Shown here one piece after another: positions 1 to 6,155 of a stretch of DNA of 11,625 bases. Positions within the stretch are counted from its first letter, which is position 1, and every line of letters starts with the position of its first letter. Origin of the DNA: Pseudomonadota bacterium (GTDB lineage Bacteria; Pseudomonadota; Alphaproteobacteria; Sphingomonadales; Sphingomonadaceae); contig JAEZQR010000265.1 of NCBI GenBank assembly GCA_023413015.1, positions 1 to 11,625 on the forward strand, read 5' to 3'. The notes beneath the pieces are model-generated. The model saw only the letters and a list, made by a program, of their open reading frames with translations, was not told where the DNA came from and made no database searches. The position numbers were made by a program, and so were the translations under genes.

Positions 1-185
1 TGCCGATCGGGCAGCAGCTGGAACGGCGTCACCACGGGCCCCGACGGCGGCGTCGGTGGCGTCAGGCGCAGCAGCATGACTACCAGCAGCACATGCGCGG
101 CGAGCACCAGCAGGAGCGCAGCGGTGCGACGACGGAAAAGCGCGCCCGCTTGAACCCAGGAAGATTGATCGAACGCCCACCGCAT
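1..185 (-). CDS. N-terminal fragment of a TonB-like, proline-rich inner-membrane protein (partial)
   Basis: The gene starts at an ATG at 185 on the minus strand and runs off the window, so only about 61 residues are visible. They show a short cytoplasmic start (MRWAFDQSSW), a positive patch (FRRR), one strongly hydrophobic segment (about residues 22-40, rich in Leu, Val and Ala) and then a proline-rich stretch (LTPPTPPSGP). One N-terminal anchor followed by a Pro-rich periplasmic stem is the layout of TonB-type energy transducers. The diagnostic C-terminal domain lies outside the window, so the TonB assignment is inference; it could be another single-pass periplasmic protein. The Shine-Dalgarno upstream of the ATG is weak, and the start is the first plausible one rather than proven. 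The gene is divergent from the UrcA-family gene. Confidence 0.55.
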   Translation of the reverse strand, partial: MRWAFDQSSWVQAGALFRRRTAALLLVLAAHVLLVVMLLRLTPPTPPSGPVVTPFQLLPDR

Positions 186-223
186 GGGGCGCCTGCGTAG
201 CCGGCGCCACCCGCCGCCGCAAT

Positions 224-238
224 CCGGGCTCCGCCCGG
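224..238. other. GC-rich 6-bp hairpin in the divergent intergenic region
   Basis: CCGGGC (224-229) and GCCCGG (233-238) are perfectly complementary around a 3-nt loop, TCC. They lie between the divergent starts at 185 (minus) and 410 (plus). There is no T-tract on either side, so this is not a standard terminator. In such GC-rich DNA a stem this short may occur by chance. The rest of the 186-409 gap shows no convincing gene or promoter. Confidence 0.3.
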
Positions 239-394
239 TGGGCATCGTCATAAGTAACAATCCGGATGGTGAGGATTCCACGGACTGCTAGTCAGGACAG
301 GGTCCCGAGCGAGGCTGTGTCCCGCTTTCGCGTATCGGCTTTCTCCGGGGCTGAACTGCCGATCCGCCGGGCCTGCGTCTTTTGCAGTGACGAT

Positions 395-401
395 GAGGGA
401 G
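395..401 (+). promoter_or_regulatory. Shine-Dalgarno that fixes the UrcA-family start
   Basis: GAGGGAG ends 8 nt before the ATG at 410. It supports that start over the upstream in-frame ATG at 266, which would put 48 non-signal-like residues before an obvious signal peptide. Confidence 0.7.
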
Positions 402-409
402 AGTGGATC

Positions 410-817
410 ATGGGACATCATCATTCACCACGCCTTCGCAATGGCCTCTTGCTGGCGGCCATCGCCGGCGGGCTGGTGCCCATCGGTGCGCCGGCCCAGG
501 CGCAGGCCCAGACCGGCGCCAGCGAACCGACCATCACGATCACCGCCCCGCGCCGCACCAGGCTCCCCAGCCGCTCGGTCAATGAGGGGATCGAGTTGCT
601 CAGCCTGTCCGCCGCCGTCGGTTACCGCGATCTGAACCTGCGCACTCCGGACGGCCGGACCGCCCTTGAGAAGCGCGTCAGGGACGCGGCGCAGGAGGTC
701 TGCCAGGAACTCGACAGGAAGTATCCCGGCGGGACGCCCGACGTGCGCACCTGCGCGCGGGACGCGCATGCATCGGCCAAACGGCAGATCGACGCGGCCG
801 TTGCAAAGGCCGGATAG
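410..817 (+). CDS. UrcA family secreted protein
   Basis: A 135-residue exported protein. After a short basic start (HHHSPRLRN), a hydrophobic stretch (about residues 12-26) and AQAQAQ form a signal peptide, with cleavage likely near residues 31-35. The mature part carries the UrcA-family pattern: a YRDLNLRTPDGRTAL segment (72-86), a helix with RVRDAAQEVC (Cys98), then a second cysteine in DVRTCARDA (Cys115) and a closing helix. The two cysteines could form a disulfide in the periplasm. UrcA-family proteins are common in sphingomonads and caulobacters, and their biochemical role is not established to my knowledge. The ATG at 410 is chosen because it has a good Shine-Dalgarno (395-401) and the signal peptide starts there. 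The gene converges on the TonB-dependent receptor gene with 23 nt between stop codons and no clear terminator. Confidence 0.85.
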   Translation: MGHHHSPRLRNGLLLAAIAGGLVPIGAPAQAQAQTGASEPTITITAPRRTRLPSRSVNEGIELLSLSAAVGYRDLNLRTPDGRTALEKRVRDAAQEVCQELDRKYPGGTPDVRTCARDAHASAKRQIDAAVAKAG

Positions 818-840
818 CTGCTGCCTGACCTGCACGCCCG

Positions 841-3312
841 CTAGGATTGCGGCGTCCGCTCCTGACGGAAGTAGCGCGGCGGGGGCAGGAACAGCTTGCG
901 GATCGAGATGCTGATCGTGCGGCCCTGCGGGTCCAGCAGGTCGGGCTGATAGTTGATCGGTACCAACCCGGCCGCGTCGCGCACCCTCTGCTTGGTATCG
1001 AAGATGTTCGTGACGCCGAGCCGCACCTGCGTTCCGCGCAGCCACGGATGCTTTGCCACCAGCTCGAACTGCTCGCCCAAATTGGCGAACAGGCGCAGGT
1101 CGAACTTGGCCAGCGGCGCGAAGTCGAGCTCGCCCGACGGGCCGCCCTGCACCTCGCTGCCGCTCTGCCAGTTGGCCGACAGGCGCGCGCCGAAACCGTT
1201 GTTGAACCAGCCGGCATCAGCCTCGACGCGGTGGCGCGGACGCCCCGAGCCGCCCTCTGCCGCTTCGCCGCCAAGATAGTCGAGTATCGGCAGGTCGGGA
1301 TGGATGCGGACTTCGTCCTTCAGGAGCAGCGTGTGATAGAGTGACAGCTGCAGCCGCCCGCCCTGACGACCGCCGAAACCGCCGCGCATGCCGGGACCGC
1401 CACCTCCGAACCGCGGACGGTCGCCATCCGCGACCGCCGGCCGATCGGCCGGCGGCGCCTCGCCGGAAGGCTGGCGCGCCCGCCGCATCTGATCGATGAA
1501 GGATTGCGGCGGGCGCCGGGATTGCAGCGGCTTGGTGAAGTTGACGCCCCAGCGCAGCTCGTCGCGCGCCGAACGGTCGAAGTTGACCGGCCGCAGGTCG
1601 ACGCGAAGCAGTTCGCCGGCGTCGTCGCGGGTGAAGCGGTCCGGGAAAGCGGCTTCAACCGCCGCGGTCGGCCCGGGGAAACGTGCGACCGGATCGTCGA
1701 TGCGGGTGCGGATATAATCGGCGCGCAGATCGAGATTGGCCTTCTCGAACGGGCGGAGGGTGCCGCCCAGCTTGAACACCTTGCGCGTGTCGTAGCTCAG
1801 CTCCGGGTTGCCGCCGGTGACCGCATCGACCAGCACCGTCTGGCCGGTACGGAAATCGAAGATGCGCGCATTGGGCGTGACCAGCAGCGGATCGCCGAGC
1901 TGCTGCAGGCCGGGCGCCCCCTGCTCGCGGGTGTAGGACGCGATCAGGTTGAGCGGCCGAACGGGTGACCAGTAAAGGCCGCCGCCGAGGGTCGTCAGCG
2001 TCCCGAAGTCGGACAGCTCCTCGACCTCGGCATTGGCGTTGAGCGAGAGGTTGCCGAGCGCGGGCAGCACATCGTCCCGCTTCGCGATCGGCAGGTCGAG
2101 GTTGAGCGACGCGCTCGCGCGGTCGCGGCCGAGGTCGGTCGTCGTTTCCGCGAGCCCGCGTCGCGCGCGGCTCTCGAGATCGCGCGTGTCGCCGCCGACT
2201 TTCACGGTCGCCGTCGCCTGGCCGGCCGGCAGCGCGAACAGCGGCCCGTTGGCGACGAAGTCGAGCGCGCCGGTTTCGGTCGTCGACCGAGCCCGGTCCC
2301 GGCGCAGAAGCGCAGTCTCGACATCCTCGCGATCGGTGAGCGTCAGATTGCGTGCGAGATCATAGCTGCCGGTCAGCGACCAGCGCCAACGCCCGTAATC
2401 GCCGTTCATCGCCAGGCCGAGATGCCCGGAAGCATTGTCGGTATCGCGCGCCAGCGCCTCACCGATGGTTGCGGCCGAAGGCCCGAGCAGCGAGCGGCCG
2501 TCGGAAAGCTCGAGCTGGCCGTCGAAGGTCGTCGACACATTGCCGAACAGGGTGCGGTTGACCGTGCCGCCGACCCGCGCCAGCCGGCGCGAGCCGAGCA
2601 GCGTGCGAAAATCGCGCGGATCGGGCGTCGCCGGGCCGGCAAGCGCGATGTCGCGCTCGTTTTCCTTGAGCGGCGTTGCGCCTTCGAGGTGGAGGTTGAG
2701 CGTCGTCCGGCCGTTCTCGCCGAGGAGCAGGCGGGTGACATCGGCCTCGCCACTGCTGCGGCCGCCCTCGGTCGCGGTACCGCCCTCGACCCGCGCCGTC
2801 GTCGAGCGGAAGCGCGGGCGCAGCACGACGTTCACCACGCGCTGGTCGGCCCGGTAGCCATATTTGAGCGCGACCTCCTCGGGCAGGATGTCGAGGCGAA
2901 GGATCGCCTCGGGCGGCAGGTCGCGGATTTCGCGGAAGCCCGAGATGCGTCGGCCGTTGAGGAGCACGACCGGGGCGCCGGAGTCGCGGCCGCGGCCGCT
3001 CGCGGTCTGCGGCGCGATCGCCTGCAGCAGCTCGGCGACGCTGGATGCGCCGTAGGCGCGGATGTCGCGCGAATTGAGCTGATTCTCGGGCGGTATGTTG
3101 CCGATCACCGTGCCGGGCTCGCGCCGCGCGATGACTTGGATCTCCTCCGCTTCGTCGACGGACTCCACGTCGGCGCCGGTATCCGCCGGCGGCTGGTCGA
3201 TGGCCGGTTGCGGCGCTTCCTGCGCGTGCGCCGGTGACGCGAGGTGGACGAGCACGGCAGCGCTCGCGAGCAGCTTGGAGGTTCGGTTGGGGAGCGAATC
3301 GAAACGGATCAT
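841..3312 (-). CDS. TonB-dependent outer-membrane receptor
   Basis: An 823-residue protein, a usual length for TonB-dependent transporters, which take up large or scarce ligands across the outer membrane using energy from TonB-ExbB-ExbD. Residues 1-30 are a signal peptide ending in AHA. An acidic linker and a possible TonB box (EEIQVIAR, about 57-63) come next. The plug domain covers about 75-165 (YGASSVAELLQAI, VVLLNGRRISGF, LRLDILPEEVALKYG), and the rest is alternating beta-barrel sequence. No STN (FecA-type signalling) domain is seen. Oddities are a Gly/Arg-rich loop (about 632-656) and a 15-residue Pro-rich, charged tail after the last strand-like segment. The substrate cannot be told from sequence. 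The ATG at 3312 is chosen because the signal peptide begins there. The open frame continues upstream into repeats and ftsK, which is not real coding. The Shine-Dalgarno is weak. Confidence 0.88.
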   Translation of the reverse strand: MIRFDSLPNRTSKLLASAAVLVHLASPAHAQEAPQPAIDQPPADTGADVESVDEAEEIQVIARREPGTVIGNIPPENQLNSRDIRAYGASSVAELLQAIAPQTASGRGRDSGAPVVLLNGRRISGFREIRDLPPEAILRLDILPEEVALKYGYRADQRVVNVVLRPRFRSTTARVEGGTATEGGRSSGEADVTRLLLGENGRTTLNLHLEGATPLKENERDIALAGPATPDPRDFRTLLGSRRLARVGGTVNRTLFGNVSTTFDGQLELSDGRSLLGPSAATIGEALARDTDNASGHLGLAMNGDYGRWRWSLTGSYDLARNLTLTDREDVETALLRRDRARSTTETGALDFVANGPLFALPAGQATATVKVGGDTRDLESRARRGLAETTTDLGRDRASASLNLDLPIAKRDDVLPALGNLSLNANAEVEELSDFGTLTTLGGGLYWSPVRPLNLIASYTREQGAPGLQQLGDPLLVTPNARIFDFRTGQTVLVDAVTGGNPELSYDTRKVFKLGGTLRPFEKANLDLRADYIRTRIDDPVARFPGPTAAVEAAFPDRFTRDDAGELLRVDLRPVNFDRSARDELRWGVNFTKPLQSRRPPQSFIDQMRRARQPSGEAPPADRPAVADGDRPRFGGGGPGMRGGFGGRQGGRLQLSLYHTLLLKDEVRIHPDLPILDYLGGEAAEGGSGRPRHRVEADAGWFNNGFGARLSANWQSGSEVQGGPSGELDFAPLAKFDLRLFANLGEQFELVAKHPWLRGTQVRLGVTNIFDTKQRVRDAAGLVPINYQPDLLDPQGRTISISIRKLFLPPPRYFRQERTPQS

Positions 3313-3477
3313 GCCACGTCTACTTGCATCGGCTGGATAAACCCCCGCTGAAGGCGCGAGCTTTTTTGTGAAAGTGCCTGCCCCGCAGCGAGGGCTGAAA
3401 CGACTGACAGGCCGGCGGCGCGGGATAGGCCTGTCGAGGGCGAGCACTGCACTGCCGTTGAGGCAGGCTGGACGCTG

Positions 3478-3518
3478 CTTCGACAAGCCTGTCCTGAGCG
3501 ACGCCGAAGGGCTCAGCA
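3478..3518. repeat. Dispersed intergenic repeat copy of the sphingomonad type
   Basis: The segment beginning CTTCGACAAGCCTGTCCTGA and ending in CGAAGGGCTCAG resembles a repeat found in many copies between genes of sphingomonads and related alphaproteobacteria. In one frame it gives the familiar spurious peptide DKPVLSDAEGL. CTTCG at the left and CGAAG at 3505-3509 can pair at the base of an imperfect hairpin. It sits in the 283-bp gap between the end of ftsK and the start of the receptor gene. No second copy is visible in this window, so the assignment rests on recognition. Confidence 0.55.
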
Positions 3519-3553
3519 TGAGCGCTGGAGGATGGCGGGACGGGTGGGTGGAT

Positions 3554-3569
3554 CCCGCGCTTTCGCGGG
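3554..3569. repeat. Palindromic hairpin, REP-like element downstream of ftsK
   Basis: CCCGCG (3554-3559) and CGCGGG (3564-3569) form a perfect 6-bp stem around CTTT, followed on the plus strand by GGGTGACG. This resembles the common alphaproteobacterial repeat whose spurious translation is a PAFAG-like peptide. It lies 27 nt beyond the ftsK stop codon. It lacks a U-tract on the minus strand, so I call it a repeat rather than an intrinsic terminator, although it could stabilise the ftsK mRNA 3' end. Confidence 0.5.
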
Positions 3570-3595
3570 GGTGACGGCGGAGGGGCGATCCTGCC

Positions 3596-5950
3596 TTAGA
3601 GGCGCTGTCCGTCGGGATCGACGAGCACCTCGCGGCGGCCGACGTGATCGGCCTGACCGACGTAGCCGTCCTTCTCCATGCGCTCGATGAGGCGCGCGGC
3701 ATTGTTGTAGCCGATGCGGAGCTGACGCTGGATGTAGCTGGTCGACGCCTTCTGGCTTTCGGCGACCACCTGCACGGCACGGCGGTAGAGGTCCGCCTCC
3801 TCGTCGTCGGCACCGCCGCCGAAGTCGAGGCCGAGACCGTCGCCGCCGTCCGCCGGCTCCTCGGTGACCGCCGAGACGTAATCCGGCATCCCCTGGTCCT
3901 TCCAGTGCGCGGCCACCGCCTCGACCTCCTCGTCGGAGACGAAGGGGCCGTGGACGCGGGCGATCTGCTTGCCGCCGGGCATGTAGAGCATGTCGCCCTT
4001 GCCGAGCAGCTGCTCGGCGCCCTGCTCGCCGAGGATGGTGCGGCTGTCGATCTTGCTGGTCACCGAGAAGGAGATGCGCGTCGGCAGGTTCGCCTTGATG
4101 ACGCCGGTGATGACGTCGACCGACGGCCGCTGCGTTGCCATGATGAGGTGGATGCCGGCGGCGCGCGCCTTCTGCGCGAGGCGCTGGATGAGGAATTCGA
4201 CCTCCTTGCCGGCGGTCATCATCAGGTCGGCCAGCTCGTCGACGACGACGACGACGAGCGGCAGCGGCTCGAACTCCAGCGTCTCGACCTCGTAGATCGG
4301 CTGGCCAGTCTCGGGGTCGTAGCCGGTGTGGATGCGGCGGGTGAACGGCTGGTTCTTGGCCTTCGCCTCGCGGACGCGCTGATTGAAGCCGGCGAGCGAG
4401 CGCACGTTGATGCTCGCCATCATCCGGTAGCGGTCCTCCATCTGCTCGACCGCCCACTTCAAGGCACGGATCGCCTTCGCCGGCTCGGTAACGACGGGCG
4501 AGAGCAGGTGCGGGATGCCGTCGTAGACCGACAGCTCGAGCATCTTCGGATCGATCATGATCATGCGGCACTGCTCGGGCGTCAGCCGGTAGAGCAGCGA
4601 CAGGATCATGCAGTTCAACCCCACCGACTTGCCCGAGCCGGTGGTGCCGGCGATGAGCAGGTGCGGCATGGGCGCGAGGTCGGCGACCACGGGATCGCCC
4701 GCGATGTTCTTGCCGAGCACGAGCGGGAGGGCGGCGGTCTGGTCCTCGAACGCGGTCGAGGCCAGCAGCTCCGACAGCGACACCATCTCGCGGCGCGCGT
4801 TCGGCAGTTCGATGCCGATGACGTTGCGGCCGGGCACGACGGCGACGCGCGCCGAGATCGCCGACATCGAGCGGGCGATGTCGTCCGCCAAGCCGATGAC
4901 GCGGCTCGCCTTGATGCCGGGGGCGGGCTCGAGCTCATACATGGTGACGACGGGGCCGGGGCGGACCTCGACGATCTCGCCCTTGACGCCGAAGTCCTCG
5001 AGCACCGATTCGAGCAGGCGGGCATTCTGTTCGAGCGCAGCGGCATCGACCTTCTGACCCGTCGGCTTGGGCGGTTCCTTCAGCAGGCCGAGCGACGGCA
5101 GCGCATAGGCGTCGCCGAGGTCGAGCGAGGGCTGGCGCTCGCGCGCGGCGCGCTTCGACGGCGTGGGCGCTGCGGTGCGCCCCAGGATGCGGGCGCGCGG
5201 GGCGGCGGCGGTCTCCGGCGAGACCTCCTCGGGCGCGGGCCGCGCGGTCCGCGCGCGGGCTGCCGGCACCTCGTCCTCGTCTTCCTCGTCATCGAGGTCG
5301 AACGCATCCTCGTCGATCTCGTCATAATCGAGCGAATCGCGGCGCAGGCCGTCGAACAGCGCCCGCCAGTCGTCGCGGTCGACGCCCAGGCCCCATAGGA
5401 ACAGCGCGGTGGCCGCCAACCCCAGAAGCGCGACCGGCACCACCGCGACGGCGAGCGGCGGCACGTCGGGCGGGAGCGCCGCCATCGCGGCATCGAGCAT
5501 CCCACGGCCGATGAAGCCGACCGCCCCGCCCAGACCCGCCGGCAGCCATTCCGCGGGCAGCCCGGTGCCGCCGAGCGCGATCGCGGCGATCACGATCGCG
5601 GCGAAAGTCGCGGCCACATAGCGGCGCCAGGCGGCGAGCGGCTGACCACGGGCGATGCGCACGCCGATCGCGGCGACGAGCGGCAGCGTCAACGCCGACG
5701 CCAGCCCGAAGGTCTGGAACAGCAGGTCGGCGAAGCCGGCGCCGAAGCTGCCGAGCAGGTTGGTGGGCAGGCGCGCGGTAGCGTGGTTGAGCGACGGGTC
5801 GGCCGCGTTGAAGCTCGCCAGCGCCAGCGCCAGCGCCACGGCGAGGACGACGAGCGCCGCCCCGCCGGCGACGCGCGCCGCCGTCTTCATCGTCGCCACC
5901 CACGAATCGGGCAGCAACGACGACCGCCTGATCGCCTGCCCCTTTGCCAT
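3596..5950 (-). CDS. ftsK: DNA translocase FtsK
   Basis: A 784-residue septal DNA pump that clears chromosome termini through the closing septum and activates XerCD recombination at dif. The N-terminus has about four or five hydrophobic segments (roughly 28-46, 70-98, 112-128, 138-158, 165-188). A linker follows with a striking acidic run (about 208-227) and an Ala/Pro/Arg-rich part. The alpha/beta motor covers about 295-690, with Walker A GTTGSGKS (435-442), Walker B LVVVVVDE (565-572) and a MATQRPSVDVITG segment (604-616). The winged-helix gamma domain, which reads the polar KOPS sequences, is at about 718-784 (YIQRQLRIGYNNAARLIERM). All expected domains are present, and the linker is far shorter than in E. 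coli. The ATG at 5950 has a G-run in front; Met21 is an alternative start. The gene is divergent from the quinone hydroxylase gene across a 205-bp structured region. Confidence 0.97.
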   Translation of the reverse strand: MAKGQAIRRSSLLPDSWVATMKTAARVAGGAALVVLAVALALALASFNAADPSLNHATARLPTNLLGSFGAGFADLLFQTFGLASALTLPLVAAIGVRIARGQPLAAWRRYVAATFAAIVIAAIALGGTGLPAEWLPAGLGGAVGFIGRGMLDAAMAALPPDVPPLAVAVVPVALLGLAATALFLWGLGVDRDDWRALFDGLRRDSLDYDEIDEDAFDLDDEEDEDEVPAARARTARPAPEEVSPETAAAPRARILGRTAAPTPSKRAARERQPSLDLGDAYALPSLGLLKEPPKPTGQKVDAAALEQNARLLESVLEDFGVKGEIVEVRPGPVVTMYELEPAPGIKASRVIGLADDIARSMSAISARVAVVPGRNVIGIELPNARREMVSLSELLASTAFEDQTAALPLVLGKNIAGDPVVADLAPMPHLLIAGTTGSGKSVGLNCMILSLLYRLTPEQCRMIMIDPKMLELSVYDGIPHLLSPVVTEPAKAIRALKWAVEQMEDRYRMMASINVRSLAGFNQRVREAKAKNQPFTRRIHTGYDPETGQPIYEVETLEFEPLPLVVVVVDELADLMMTAGKEVEFLIQRLAQKARAAGIHLIMATQRPSVDVITGVIKANLPTRISFSVTSKIDSRTILGEQGAEQLLGKGDMLYMPGGKQIARVHGPFVSDEEVEAVAAHWKDQGMPDYVSAVTEEPADGGDGLGLDFGGGADDEEADLYRRAVQVVAESQKASTSYIQRQLRIGYNNAARLIERMEKDGYVGQADHVGRREVLVDPDGQRL

Positions 5951-5986
5951 GAAAGCCCCCGTGCCCCTTGAGCGCCGCAGCTTTCA

Positions 5987-6010
5987 GTCAAGCTTGGTTA
6001 ACGGTCAAGC
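5987..6010. promoter_or_regulatory. Direct heptamer repeat in the ftsK leader/promoter region
   Basis: GTCAAGC occurs at 5987-5993 and again at 6004-6010, exactly 17 bp apart. Read toward ftsK (minus strand) each copy gives CTTGAC, which matches the alphaproteobacterial -35 core. No good -10 sits 17 nt downstream of either copy. TTAACCAA lies between them on the minus strand and resembles a CtrA half-site (TTAACCAT) with one mismatch. The repeat is seen directly; promoter or protein-binding function is inference. Confidence 0.35.
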
Positions 6011-6026
6011 GCCTGTGCAGCCGCGC

Positions 6027-6116
6027 AAAAAATTCCGATCAAGGTGTGGCCTCCAGCCGACAGTCGAGGTGCCGCCGGCCCGATGCGTCGGTTGGTGAAC
6101 GACACCGCTTGATCGG
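6027..6116. other. Long nested inverted repeat: possible structured RNA, attenuator or 5' UTR element
   Basis: The outer stem pairs CCGATCAAG (6035-6043) with CTTGATCGG (6108-6116), then GTGT (6044-6047) with ACAC (6102-6105) across a 2-nt bulge. The inner stem pairs CCAGCCGAC (6053-6061) with GTCGGTTGG (6087-6095): nine pairs including one G-U when read on the plus strand (an A-C mismatch on the minus strand). GCC (71-73) and GGC (77-79) of the 6000s can close the tip. A run of six A at 6027-6032 flanks the left arm, so a minus-strand transcript would end the structure with AA and six U. It lies between divergent ftsK and the hydroxylase gene. I do not recognise an RNA family. Strand is unresolved: the G-U pair favours plus, the U-run favours minus. 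Confidence 0.5.
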
Positions 6117-6120
6117 CAGG

Positions 6121-6148
6121 CTTGGGCTTCGGGCGCGAGAAGCCTAAG
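6121..6148 (+). promoter_or_regulatory. 10-bp hairpin touching the hydroxylase Shine-Dalgarno
   Basis: CTTGGGCTTC (6121-6130) pairs with GAAGCCTAAG (6139-6148) around GGGCGCGA. All ten positions pair in the plus-strand RNA, with one G-U wobble at 6124/6145 that would be an A-C mismatch on the other strand. The 3' arm overlaps the start of the purine-rich AAGAGGAG (6146-6153) just before the ATG at 6156, so the stem could limit ribosome access. The pairing is seen directly; a regulatory role is inference. Confidence 0.5.
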
Positions 6149-6155
6149 AGGAGCC

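Noticed and set aside
266..409. An earlier ATG for the UrcA-family gene
   Set aside because: It would place 48 polar residues before the signal peptide. The ATG at 410 has the Shine-Dalgarno.
3313..3813. A 167-residue upstream extension of the receptor reading frame, reaching into ftsK
   Set aside because: The true signal peptide begins at 3312. The extension translates intergenic repeats and the ftsK 3' end in another frame.
3644..5398. A 584-codon open frame antisense to ftsK
   Set aside because: The composition (Arg, Asp, His, Leu and Val rich) is typical of the shadow of a GC-rich gene. It has no domain or signal, and ftsK on the other strand is unambiguous.
6035..6155. Resemblance to 6S RNA (CGGTTGGTGA and GAGAAGCC, recalled from the E. 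coli molecule)
   Set aside because: The 82-nt structure closes on itself, and the second motif falls in a separate hairpin next to a start codon. There is no room for the 3' half of a 6S fold outside the coding region.
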